A DNA stretch of 64,000 nt from Archegozetes longisetosus. Lineage: Eukaryota; Arthropoda; Arachnida; Sarcoptiformes; Trhypochthoniidae. The notes under the pieces are model-generated. The model saw only the letters and a program-made list of their open reading frames with translations. It was not told where the DNA came from and made no database searches. Below are positions 11,360 through 22,222 of this stretch, in pieces. Every line of letters starts with the position of its first letter. The stretch's first letter is position 1. A program made the position numbers and the translations under genes. The DNA lies in contig JAEMBT020000001.1 of assembly GCA_018873245.2 (NCBI GenBank), positions 13,530,220-13,594,219 on the forward strand, in the 5' to 3' direction.

Positions 11360-12960
11360 TAGATTGTTCAAAGAACTAGAAAATTATATATACATATATC
11401 CAATAGTGACTCCCACTTAATTTATTATTATTCAGCAGTATTCAAGTTAATTAATTTAGTTTTAAATTGAAACAAATAAACTTTCGAAAATTAAATATAC
11501 TGTGAACTCTCACTTCAAAATTTTTGGCTTCAAATTGAGTTTTTTAAACTTTTAGTAAAAAATAAATGAAATAGTATTAAATTTAAAGTTTTCAAATTCT
11601 TTCAAGAATATTACAGCGCTATTGCGATACTTTATCACCAAACGCAAGCGGTATTCTGTCTGTAAACCTTTGGTGTATAACGATCGGGAGCATTTCTCAT
11701 GAAACGAGCAAGTGCCAAAAGGCGACTGGACTGAAAGTGCTTGGGGACCACACGCCTAGTTTTGATCTGGACAGTCTGGTTTTAAGGTACTTGTGTCCAG
11801 AGTCCAGATTGAATTCCAACTTGGCGGGATTTGTCAAGTTCTCAGTCGAATAACTTTTAATCCCAATTTTGTTTACTTTAAATCGAAAATTTTCTGACAA
11901 TCAAATAATTTGGTCGAATTTAAAGTAGATTAAAAACATATTTTATTAGCACATGTAGCTTGTTTTGAGGAAGTGCCTTAACAGATAAGCCTTTTACTAT
12001 GCATTAAGAATATTTTATATATTGAAATCAATGTAGAAAGTATTTTTAATGCATTTTAAAGGCCTACTCGTTAAGGCACTTCTTCAAAAACAAGTTACGC
12101 ATGTACCTAAATCTTACATTCCAAAGTGTTTGCACCTGTTCTCAATTGATTGGAAAGATATCGTGAATGAAGTTTAGCATTAACTTAAGTATTTATTTCT
12201 GTTCATTAGTTGAGTGAAAGTATTAATAAGTTAGCAAAAATTATTTCTAAAATTTAGTTAAAACTGAAATATGTACTCGATTTAACTTTTCAATGTTATG
12301 CTTCAAATTTCATGGTTATGTAAAAAATAGCGAATAATTACCTAATGCTGTAAAACTTGATAAGAAATATAAATATTTTCACAATTTAATTTCAACAGTT
12401 TTAATTCAATAAAAGTTAAATTTCTGTGGATTAAGCTAGAAGGGGGACCTTTTGATTATTTTGTCCAGCTTTGGTTTGAACCAGATGTGGTCACCCTATG
12501 GGTTTTTATGCAGTTTTTAGAGCTGCACACAAGTTCAGTCGAGTTCAGAGAGTGAATGTTGTTCCAATGAGTGAGTAGCAGCTGCAGGAAAAACTCATTA
12601 CAACATACACCAACTCTGCTCAACAATATTCAAATGGTACTCAATCTTAAAACCAAAATTGAATAAAAATGCAAAATAGGTTCTCATAATCTTTATACAC
12701 AGATGAAGTTTATTTATGTGAAGTAAAATGGATAAATAAATTGAAAAATCACAATTCAATTATAGGTTGTATATGGAACAAATTTATGATTTTAATCACA
12801 CAACTGAGGAATCAATTAAGATCTCATTTAATCTCTCTTGTTCCCTAACTTTAAGACTTGGCAAATTTGAAATTCGACTTTTAATCAGATGTTAAACTAA
12901 ATTCAAGTACTAGTATGACATACATTAGTAAAATTGAGTCGAAATACAGTATAAATAAAA
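11360..12960. other. Noncoding region with transposon debris
   Basis: No supported gene. It holds a partial reverse copy of the receptor-associated dispersed repeat (about 11500-11600), the hairpin at 11946-12110, and two patches of higher GC (about 11690-11840 and 12440-12600) unlike the surrounding DNA that may be old insertions. The short minus-strand frame across 11697-11900 has no recognisable protein character. Confidence 0.45.
11946..12110. mobile_element. Short hairpin MITE
   Basis: About 165 bp with ends TTAG...CTAA and two matching arms: left GCTTGTTTTGAGGAAGTGCC and right its complement with few changes, continuing through AGGCCTACTCGTTAAGGC. A loop of roughly 30-40 bp separates the arms. 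The size and symmetry suit a MITE; a hairpin RNA gene is less likely because the arms run through to both ends. Confidence 0.65.
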
Positions 12961-13476
12961 TCAGAGTCCAAAATATCCCAACAAATCTTTAAAAAACTCA
13001 ACAAAAGGTTGATATTGAATATCAGAACTAAACTGATTCCAAACTTGAATCACTTGTTCGTGACTTTTGTACTTCTCTCCCTTCCAAAGAGACCACCCCA
13101 TGATCGACAGAGTAGGTTTCAATTCTTCCGTTCGTTTCTCAATCAAAAGCGTCACATTTTGAGCCAAACTCTCAAACAATTTATTATCGGCTTCAGAGCC
13201 GCCGCTCTTGCGGTGATTTTTTCGCGCGCTCTTCACAAGTGGGCCAATAGTTCGGATAGCATTTAAATAAGACTCCCTATAACTACTTTTAGGGAGTTTT
13301 GGCAAAACTTTATGCCAATCGAGTAAACCGTTTTTATTAATTAAGGCATATTTGTATTCCTTTTTGTAAGCCTCTTGTAATCCTTTATAACCTTCAACGT
13401 ATTTGTCGATCAAAGCAAACGAATCATTGAATATCTTGTGCTCGATAGTTCTTCGGCTTTCTCTATTTTCGTTCAT
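12961..13476 (-). CDS. Hypothetical 171-aa protein
   Basis: A single uninterrupted frame of 171 codons starting MNENRESRRTIEHKIF. It is not recognised. It is lysine-rich and mostly helical in character, without a signal peptide or membrane helix; a basic patch 'KSARKNHRKSGG' lies in the middle and the C-terminus has 'IMGWSLWKGEKY' and 'FVEFFKDLLGYFG'. The amino-acid mix, the less AT-rich codons than the flanks, and the divergent arrangement with ERH (starts 490 bp apart with an NRF1-like palindrome between) support a real housekeeping-type gene. I cannot exclude a further upstream exon. Confidence 0.65.
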   Translation of the reverse strand: MNENRESRRTIEHKIFNDSFALIDKYVEGYKGLQEAYKKEYKYALINKNGLLDWHKVLPKLPKSSYRESYLNAIRTIGPLVKSARKNHRKSGGSEADNKLFESLAQNVTLLIEKRTEELKPTLSIMGWSLWKGEKYKSHEQVIQVWNQFSSDIQYQPFVEFFKDLLGYFGL

Positions 13477-13966
13477 TATTCAACTTACGTACAGTTTATT
13501 AAATACTTATCACAACTTTTCTCATCAATTGGGTTTAAGTTTAGTTTAATTAATCAAACTTTTAATGAAATATTATTGAAATATCAATTATTTTTAATCA
13601 AATTAAAAACTTTTGTTCCATACCCATAATAAAGAAAAACGCTTTTAATCAAATATTTCAAAATAAACATTCAATTAATAAATAATCTAAAAATACCTGT
13701 CATTTAAATCTAGTTTAAAACAAATCAATAAAACGTCCATCAACTGCTAATCATGTGACTAAATAAAAACTTTTGATAAAAGTTTTTGATAAACGATAGA
13801 AAGAAGTCATCATTTCTGTTAATAGTCATAGAGAAAGTGAGCTACGAGCCAACGCATGCGCACTAACGGTAATCATTATTACATTATTGTCAACAAAGTA
13901 TTAAAACCATAGCAAAATCTATTCATTTCATCTAAAACTGGTCTCAATCTGAAGACATCTGGACTG
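13477..13966. promoter_or_regulatory. Bidirectional promoter region, orphan gene / ERH
   Basis: 490 bp between two divergent start codons. The only distinctive motif is AACGCATGCGCAC at 13851-13863, which matches 10 of 12 positions of the NRF1 consensus YGCGCAYGCGCR, an activator of housekeeping genes in animals. The perfect version lies in the SmD1/Nuf2 divergent spacer. No TATA box was evident near either start. Its role here is inference from motif and position. Confidence 0.45.
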
Positions 13967-14850
13967 ATGGCTCACACCATAGTTTTAGTTCAACCTGGAA
14001 AGAGCGATACACGAACTTATTGTGATTATGAATCAGTGAACGAAGCGATGGAAGGTCTCAATCAATTATGACATCAATAAGTCATTCACTTATTTTGTTT
14101 ACTATTCCTTTCAATCTATTTTTTACCTATTTTTTCATTGTATCGTCAATTAACTTATTTTTGTTATTCACTTTATTCTCTTTCTTTAGGTGTTTGCCAT
14201 ATCTTTGAAGAACATCTGAAGAGCAAAAACCCGACAATGCCATCGATTACTTATGATATTTCGCATTTGTTTGATTTCATCGATTCGTTGACTGATTTGA
14301 GTTGTTTAGTGTATGTTTTAACTCATCTATTGATTGTTTTTGTCTTTAACTATACATAATATATTATTATTTCTGATTCAGAAAACCTCATTTTCTCAGA
14401 AACTAAATAATTTCCGTTGATCTTCATTAATTTTACTTTGATATCGAGTTTAATTACGATTAATATTCAATTATAAAAGCTATATTTTATTTAGTTATTT
14501 TCATTTACAATATTTTAGAAGGTATTTGAGCGAGAACTAAAATTTTTAGAAAATGAAGAGTCTTATTAACCTTTAAATTACATTATCAATTTATTAATTA
14601 GTCTATATTTAAGAATGATAAGGTCTTAATGAGAAGATTGATCATTTTCTGCTTACAAACCTGATAAATGTTGAGACAGTTTTCACAATACTATTCCTAT
14701 TCTTATTGGTTAATCTTGGATTTTATTGACTTGTTTTTTAGTTATCAGCGAAATACGAACACTTATGCTCCGTATGCAAAGGAATGGATTAAAGAGAAGA
14801 TCTACATACTTTTGAGACGAGTCGCTGAGACTAAGTCTGAAGAAAACTAA
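13967..14850 (+). CDS. Enhancer of rudimentary homolog, copy 1
   Basis: Exons 13967-14054, 14190-14310 and 14742-14850 give 105 aa (the human protein has 104). The sequence matches the ERH family along its whole length: [41 protein letters not shown], then [22 protein letters not shown] is a small, highly conserved homodimer that acts as a hub in RNA metabolism (in animals with DGCR8 and CIZ1, in fission yeast with Mmi1). Introns follow the first base of a Gly codon (phase 1) and split a Val codon (phase 2), the same as in copy 2 just downstream. This copy keeps the more canonical residues. A poly(A) signal AATAAA follows at about 14893. Confidence 0.95.
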
Positions 14851-15697
14851 TCATAACTACTATTCATTCGATTTCTCATTTGTCGATACCTTAATAAACA
14901 TTTTCTGTATTTCTTTTTTTTTTAACTAATTGTTAAATTATTTTACTTTCGGATTAGACATAGTTTCGTGAAGTTCTTGAAAACCTCATTGAAAACATTT
15001 GAGCGACAAATAAAGAATTGTTCGACTCGAGACTTAGTTTTTAGTTATCTTAATATCATTTCTTATGCATCTAACGATCAAGTATTAATTGCGTGCAAAG
15101 TTTTGTTAATGAAATAAAGTTTAATTGAATTTGTTTTAATAATAAATTGCCATTTATGTACTTCAACCATAAGTTTGACATCAATTTGTGAACAATTTTG
15201 AGTATTTTGAAGAGTTAGTCCTAACGACAAGAAATGTGGAAAGTCGTTCACTAATTGATGGATAGTTTTAGAATCTGAAAAGTTGTGTTAATTTAGTTTG
15301 AGAAAAACAATTTTTCTCTTCAAAAAGATTTCATTCAATTTAATCTGAATATAAAAATCCAAATTAGTTCATAAAACTCTAGACTTCTTCAACTAGCCTA
15401 CATCCACATTTACCTTCCATTCATGTCTGAATTGACTCAAAATAATTTTATAAGACATCGACTACCATAAAATCAAAAATAAAATCAAAATAGAAACTTC
15501 TAATATGAAAATTAAGACTAAATCTAAAATTAAATGACATCTAAATTAAAATAAGTAAAATAAAAAAGTTTTGACCAAGAAAAATAACGTAATTTGTAGA
15601 TGGACCCAATCATAATTATTTACCGCACTTATTTCAAAACAATTAAAACACTTGAATAAATCATAAAATCAATCCAAAACTATAGACACCACAACTG
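14851..15697. other. Spacer between the two ERH copies
   Basis: About 850 bp, noncoding. The 60 bp upstream of copy 2 resemble the sequence upstream of copy 1 only weakly ('AAAACTATAGACACC' versus 'GAAGACATCTGGACTG'). No repeat linking the copies was found. Confidence 0.5.
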
Positions 15698-16420
15698 ATG
15701 GCACACACTATAGTGATAGTCCAGCCAGGACTTAAAGAGTCGCGAACTTATTGCGATTACGACTCAGTCAACGAAGCGATGGAAGGTTTTAGTCAATTAT
15801 CACATCAATAAGTCATACATTGTTTCATTTGATTTAATATTCGCTTCAATCTCTTATTTATCCATTGTTTTGATCGAATTATCAATTAATCGATTGTTTT
15901 TGACCCTCGCAGGCATTTGTGATATGTTTGCTCAACATTTGAAGTCGAAAAATCCGAACGCAACTCAAATATCAGTCGACATCTACCACTTGTTTGAATT
16001 CATTGATCAATTAACTGATTTGAATTGTTTGGTGTACGTCTTCAGAAAATTATTCTTATTGTTATCTATTTTTAATTTTATTTTTCGTTTTTCAATATTC
16101 CTGTTCTTTTCAAAAACATCTGATTTGTTTGAATAGTTTTTCCCCTTATTTATTAATATATAATTTTTTTATTTATATATTTCATATAGTTTTGAAGCTG
16201 AAAGAACTAATGATTTTCTCTAAAACTTGTTTAAAGTTTTGATCATTTATCAAACTTTTCAATTGATTTATACTTTGAATTGTTTATCAGTTACCAGCGA
16301 AACACTAATACTTATGCTCCGTATACGAAGGAATGGATCAAAGAAAAGATTTATATAATATGGAGACGCGATTTCGCAAAAGACAAGGCTAACGACAATC
16401 AGGAAAACAAAACTGAATGA
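15698..16420 (+). CDS. Enhancer of rudimentary homolog, copy 2 (divergent)
   Basis: Exons 15698-15785, 15913-16033 and 16291-16420, 112 aa, with intron positions and phases identical to copy 1, so it arose by DNA duplication rather than retroposition. It keeps [40 protein letters not shown] and [14 protein letters not shown], but differs where copy 1 is conventional: 'GICDMFAQH' for 'GVCHIFEEH', 'ATQISVDIY' for 'MPSITYDIS', and '[10 protein letters not shown]' for 'ILLRRVAET', with a longer charged tail. The frame is intact, so it is probably expressed, perhaps with altered partners or tissue range. Confidence 0.93.
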
Positions 16421-16843
16421 AGACTAATTCACTATTACTACTTATCATGTGATCTTACATTGACCGATATCTCATTCACTATTTTCTGTAATTTTTTACA
16501 CTAAACGTTTGTTATTTGAAAAAATTGTTTTATAACCAAGTTAGAAGTTGTAAGAAAATCTCTATAAATCTCATTGTAATATGTAGTCATTACCAGAATT
16601 AAAGATTTAATTGTGCTTACATTCAAAGACTTACCATTTTTCTCTCACATTTAATTCTTGTTAAACAATTTTTCAATAGAATAGACTCCAATTTTTCAGT
16701 CCTAAATATTAAATTCATATCTCAAGGTCTTTAGTATTAAGAACAACAAAGTTTTGAGCTCTCAATTTTTGAATTATTCTTTTATCATTTTTATGACTTT
16801 AATAGACATTGATTTTCGAAATTCAAGATAAAAACAACTTGAA

Positions 16844-18175
16844 CTAAGACATATTATCAATAAAAGTATGAACGATTGATAACGCAATTGAATCAACACT
16901 AACGCCTCCCATATTTGCGATCACGGCTACAGATATGTCTAATTGGGGAATCATTCCTAACATAGTAACCGTTCCAGCAACTGCTCCCGAATGATGAATA
17001 TATTGCAAGTTAGGAATCGTTACTTTGGGATCGCTAAAATTGCTTATATACCAACCCAATCCATAATTACTAAGTCTTGGAGTCCACAGCTCTTTAACTG
17101 TTGCTGACTTCAAGTAATCTTATGTTAAAGAAAGTTCAAAACTTCAGAAAAGACTGTATTAAATGAATTTTAAAGAAGATTCAATTTGATTTTTACCATT
17201 ATTTTTGGAACTATTTATCATGACATGAGTAAAAGTGAGCAAATCTGGAACACTGGTAGAAATGGCTCCCATCGGAAGCCAGGGCAGAGGTCGACCTAAG
17301 TCTTCAAGAACAGCAGCGCTGTGTAGAGTATAATTTTTTCCATTACTAGATTTACTCCTAGTATACTGTCTCGAACGATGAGGTATTATGGCCTCATGTC
17401 TTGAAAGACGCGATGAATTCATCTTCAAATGGGCGAACATACCATGCATCAGAACCTCGTAGTTCTCATGAGTCACTGACTCCATAATAGCTCCGATTAG
17501 ATGCCAGCCGAAATTTGAATAATAAAATTTAGTTCCAGGTTCTGCCACCAATGGATCATTCGCGAAGTATTTCAAAGTTTCAGTCACGTTATGGTAATCG
17601 TGAAGTTGTCGAAAGTCTTTCTCTTCGTTTGATGTTCGAATGCCTGCTGTCATCGACAATAATTCTCTCAAAGTTATCTTAACCGCTTTTCCTATCATTA
17701 AATGAGTAAATCAATAGTAAAATAGTTTTAAAACAATCATTAAATCAATTAAATAGCTTTGAAATTATGAATTAATCAACTTTGAAACCAAATAATTGTA
17801 CAGACCGTTCCATTGTTTCTTTGGGAACCACTTTTCGCTGATATACTCGTGAATATCTGAGTCCCAATTGAGTTTGGCATCTTCAACAAGTTTAGCGACT
17901 AACGCAGTATTGATTGGTTTAGTAACACTTCCAGTTCTCATAACAGTATCTATTCTACACTTCACATCATTCTCAATATCTGAATAACCAAAGCTTTCGA
18001 CCCAAACCTGTTTTCCTTTATAACTAATTCCGGCCACTATTCCAGGTATCGATTCTTGAACCCGAAATTTTTCTACTAGTGATCGGCTTTTTTCAATTGC
18101 ATTATTGAAATTTTGAGCATAAATGCAATTAATCGTTAATAAAGTAAATTTTAAAATAATGAATAAAACTTTCAT
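16844..18175 (-). CDS. LACTB-like serine beta-lactamase-fold hydrolase
   Basis: Exons 17806-18175, 17197-17691 and 16844-17118 (reading down the minus strand) give 379 aa. All catalytic signatures of the class C beta-lactamase/PBP fold are present: SxxK as 'TGSVTKPI', the YxN motif as 'YYSNFGW', and an HxG box as 'HHSG'. Other family blocks include 'SIPGIVAGISYKGKQVW' and 'LRELLSMTAGIR'. Animal LACTB is a filament-forming serine protease of the mitochondrial intermembrane space. Here the N-terminus 'MKVLFIILKFTLLTINCIYAQ' looks like a secretory signal peptide, so this member is more likely secreted or lumenal. The protein is shorter than human LACTB, which has a long N-terminal extension. Substrate unknown. 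Confidence 0.88.
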
Positions 18176-18590
18176 ATTTGCAGACGATTTACTCTAAACG
18201 CAAATAGATTGAATGAAAATATAATCCGAAAAACTCCGCATTTAATTCAATTCTTATCGACTTCTTTTGTTTCATACTTCTAAAAACTGATACAAATTAT
18301 TAATAAAGACAATAACTGATAAGTAATATAGCCAATCTTATAATAAACAATGCCTTCATTTTAAGACTCATCTCAACTAACAATCAAAGCAAAAAACAAT
18401 AAACCACAAGAGTTATCATTGAATTAAATCAATTTTTAATGTCTTAAATAGAGAAAAACACACTAATGTTAACTATCAATGAGTAGTGAATACAAAAGGA
18501 ATTATCGAAAGACATGCAATGAATAGAAAAGAAAAACTAATACACAAATTATGAGAAAAATATAATATATATTATCGATAAACGTAAGAA

Positions 18591-19115
18591 TTATGGCAGT
18601 CGTTTCCTCGGTGGACCTCTTCCTGCGCTAGTACCACCTCTGCCTCCACGACCACGTCCTCGACCCCTACCTCTAGCGGCTGCCCCGCGTGCGGCCAAGG
18701 CATCTCTTTTCTTTGCTTTCGCCTTAGGTGTGTCGTCAACCAGTAGTGTCTCTAATGGTAAAGCGTCCGGAAGTATAAAATATCTGATATTATTGCCTCT
18801 GATCGACAACGAATCCAACGATTGTGAAACTCCTTCGCGATTTAGAAGTTTAACAGACTTCAAGTGTGTATTCATCGCTACATCAACGCCAGCGATTGTG
18901 CCGTTCACCTGAACAAGTTGTCAAAATTAATTTAATTTATTGCAATATTTATCTCTTTTGATACTAACAACTGATCCATTCTTCAGCTCTACTGTCACTG
19001 TTTCGTGACTTAATTTCATTAAAAACCTGTTCATTTCAAACAAAATTAGATTTAACTTCAATTATTTCTAATTATTTCAGGTTTTGTTATTTAATACATA
19101 CCGAACTAATTTCAT
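18591..19115 (-). CDS. SNRPD1: Small nuclear ribonucleoprotein Sm D1
   Basis: Three exons, 19102-19115 (14 nt), 18969-19026 and 18591-18908, giving 129 aa. The micro-exon encodes MKLVR with the Arg codon split; exon 2 encodes [19 protein letters not shown]; exon 3 starts [17 protein letters not shown]. This is the SmD1 Sm fold (Sm1 motif with '[10 protein letters not shown]', Sm2 motif '[15 protein letters not shown]') followed by a basic RG-rich tail that in animals carries symmetric dimethylarginine and is bound by SMN. SmD1 is a core subunit of the U1, U2, U4 and U5 snRNP ring. The neighbouring gene Nuf2 is divergent, with 565 bp between the start codons. Confidence 0.96.
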
Positions 19116-19279
19116 TATTTTATTATTTTATTTTTGAATTATTTGATCACTTATTTGTTTATCAATAGATTATTCAATTCAATTTTAATTTAATTTATTT
19201 TATTTTTAAGTTTATTGTTTTCATTTGTCTTTAAATATCGTATTGTTAGCGACCGGTGTGTCAGTCATGGGATGATTAG

Positions 19280-19291
19280 TGCGCGTGCGCA
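19280..19291. promoter_or_regulatory. NRF1-like palindrome in SmD1/Nuf2 divergent promoter
   Basis: TGCGCGTGCGCA is a perfect match, on the minus strand, to the NRF1 consensus YGCGCAYGCGCR. It lies 165 bp upstream of the SmD1 start and 390 bp upstream of Nuf2, in very AT-rich DNA where such a motif is not expected by chance. A close relative lies in the other divergent housekeeping spacer at 13851. Binding by an NRF1/Ewg-type factor is inference. Confidence 0.5.
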
Positions 19292-19680
19292 TAGTTATTG
19301 ATCATTAATTACGTAACAATATATCATGTATTTTTTGTCCAGATTCATTTGTTTATGAACCTTCAACTCATCACAATTAAATTTTCAACCAAATAGATTA
19401 CAAGGAAAACTTAAATTATATTCTATACTCATTTAACTTAAGAACGATTAAGATCAAAATCAAAACACATTTTCATTGAAGTCACTGAAAAAAGTGCACG
19501 TTATTTATACAGTACCTAATAATAGGTGCAGTACAAAGTGTTCGTAGAAATTGTAGACAAAATAAGTAGAGATCAGATAATCAAAAGTCAACAAATAATA
19601 CACCAAAACATTCAAAAGTGCGGGAATTGAAAATCAAACGACTTTTTTCAACTAAAACTCTAACTTAAATAACAGAAAAC

Positions 19681-21415
19681 ATGTCAACAAATCGATTGAC
19701 CGAAGAAGAGATAATAGCATTTCTTCGTGAAATGTTTGCGATGAAGATATCCAGGGAACAATTACTAAATCCAAGCAAAGACATTGTAATTGGCATTTAC
19801 GCCCGATTTTTAGGTGAATTTGGTGTTGAAAATGTGTCTCAACCTGACATAATCGCAACTTCGGGTATGGAAAACATCGAGAGATACGAATCAAACATTG
19901 TTTTGTCCAATATCTACAAAAGTACGGCTCATATCGTGTCTGCGGCCGGCATTCCAGACATGTCCATGACTGATATTATTCTTCCGAAGCGCTTGAGGAC
20001 TAATCGCATACTTTCTGCGCTTTGTTTTCTTTTGGTCCGTCTTTCGAACCTTCAACATAAATGGTCTCAATTGGAGCAGAAGTGCATCGATTTGCCAATC
20101 AGAAGACAGACTATTGAGCAGAGAATTCGGGATTTGAAGAGATCTGTTGAGGAAAAATCAATGTTTTTGTCCAGCAATAGAAATAAGTCAAATGCGTTGA
20201 GTCTTGAACTCAAGAAATCAGCAGAAATTTATGAAGACAGAAGTAAGACTGCGGAAGAATTGAAAGCCATGTCCAGAACTTTGAAAACTAACCTCTTGAA
20301 TAAAAGGGTATTTCAATTGGTTTTTAGTTTTCGATTATGATTTTTGTATCGATTTTTCACTAGTTTTGCTTACTTTCTATTATATTTTGCTTATAATAGA
20401 TTATATTATATTATAATTAGATTATAATATTCTATTATATTATGTTTGATCAGTTCTAGATTTGATTTTGTGTTCAGCTATCTGTCTATAAGTTATATCT
20501 TGTTTAGATTAATGTCAAACTTTTCTTCTTTTCAAAGTTTGTTTCTATTTGCAACTTTAGTTTTTTGATCAATTTTCAGACCAAAAGTTATTTTAATTAT
20601 TTCTAAGTTATTTTTGGGTTTATTTGATTATGAGTTATGTTTTTAGATTTATTTCAAAAGTTCTCATTTCTATTGAATTTGAGTTTTTGATTGTTAATTA
20701 AATTAAACTTAATCTTTAGGAAAACTTGAGTGAAATTGAAGTTGAAATAAGTAAAACAAAAGAAGATATACAAGAATTGGAGCAAAAAATAGTCAAATCT
20801 CCAGAAAGAATACAGGCTGAGACTAAGGAAAAACATTTTGAACTCGAAGGCAAACGAAACGAGAAGAAAAAGTTCGAGAAATCATACATGGAGTTGGTTC
20901 GCTCAATGGATCACTTGAAAGAAGCCTCAAAATCATTAAAGCCTTCTTTGGAGACATTCACTGAAGCCTTTAAAGACGTCGATAAGATTAGAACTCAATG
21001 CGAAATATTGGACGAAACGAGAGTTGCCATCGCTAGTAGAGAAGAAAAATTGAAATCATTTAAGATTCAAATGAAAGAACACGAAAAAAGCATTAATACT
21101 TTGAGACAACAGATCCTTAACAATGAGAAGCAGTATCAAAATCAGATTCATACCATGAAACAGATCAATAATGGCATTAAGAAAGAGCTCGAGATTAAGT
21201 CCAAGAATGGAAGCGATTCCGAGAAGAGTTCCTTAGAAGAGAGGATCAAACTAGAGAAACGTTTAGATATTCTTGAGATTGAGCACAAAAAGTTTAAAGA
21301 AATGTCACATTTATATTATAAGAAACATTTGGATTCCATCGAAAATGTCAACAATTTGATTAATACACGTTTGGATGAGTTTAAGAGCCTTAAGAATGGA
21401 AGTAAAAACTTGTAA
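19681..21415 (+). CDS. NUF2: Kinetochore protein Nuf2
   Basis: Exons 19681-20307 and 20720-21415 (412-bp intron, phase 0), 440 aa, close to the 464 aa of human NUF2. The first 150 residues resemble the Nuf2 calponin-homology domain, most clearly 'MTDIILPKRLRTNRILSALCFLL', where the family has a 'DILxPKxxRTxRxLS' block. The rest, from about residue 150, is charged coiled coil with many Glu, Lys and Leu. Nuf2 pairs with Ndc80/Hec1 in the Ndc80 complex, which couples kinetochores to spindle microtubules. Fast divergence outside the core is normal for this protein. The assignment rests on the N-terminal block, the architecture and the length. Confidence 0.88.
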
Positions 21416-22089
21416 TTATTTAGACGTCATTTTATGTTAAATGCAATTGTCATTTATTTAATCATACCATAAGACTTGAATTACTTGAAACTTTATTACT
21501 TATTGTACTTATTTTACTTATTTCACAACTTATACTTATTTTTAAATCAAATTATTTTTCACCTCTTAAATAAATTTGTAATTATTTTATTTTATTAAAA
21601 TGACGAAAATTCTTATGTTTTTTAATCAATTTTTTGTCATTTAATTATATTATTGGACTTTAACCTAAAGCATTTGAAGTAATTGACTTCAAAATCTTGA
21701 CAATAGATAGATAGATAGATAGATAGGCAAATAGATAGACAAACAGATAAATGATTTTGCATAAATTGTCTTGAATGAATTAGTTTGCGCAACCGTCTAA
21801 TTTTTTTACACATGACTTTCCAATCTATTATTAATAAAATATTTGACTTTACTGTAACATATTTTAAAACTTAATTCAAATTTAAAACTATGTCACTTTC
21901 ACTCTTTCTTCTTATACTTGATCCCAGAGCTGAATCATTTGCAAATGAAGCCAATAAAAGAAATAAAAGCAATGATTAAGTGATTTCTAAGTAAATCAAA
22001 ATTTGTTACATATCTTAAAATTCCATTTTCGCTGACTTTTAAGGAAATCAAATAACCAAAGATGTGACTCAACAATAATTAGAAGTGAG
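21416..22089. other. Spacer between Nuf2 and cuticle gene
   Basis: Noncoding; contains the AGAT microsatellite at 21704-21726 with degenerate copies continuing to about 21750. No gene or mobile element recognised. Confidence 0.5.
21704..21726. repeat. (AGAT)n microsatellite
   Basis: About six perfect tetranucleotide units, followed by imperfect units to about 21750. Confidence 0.95.
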
Positions 22090-22096
22090 TATAAAA
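22090..22096 (+). promoter_or_regulatory. TATA box of cuticle protein gene
   Basis: TATAAAA 127 bp upstream of the start codon, with a TCAG-type initiator candidate about 35 bp downstream near 22130. This fits the strong TATA promoters typical of arthropod cuticle genes. Confidence 0.6.
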
Positions 22097-22222
22097 GTCC
22101 TATCAGTTGACAAGTAAGATCATAATCATTCAGCTTTAGTTTCAATCTTATAACAAAGTTTGAAAAGTTTTATTTAACTAAAGATCTATCGAAAAGTTTT
22201 ATTTGACTAAAGATTTATCGAA

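Noticed and set aside
11946-12110. MicroRNA precursor
   Set aside because: Complementarity extends to both ends with TTAG/CTAA termini and the stem is longer than a usual precursor; a MITE is simpler.
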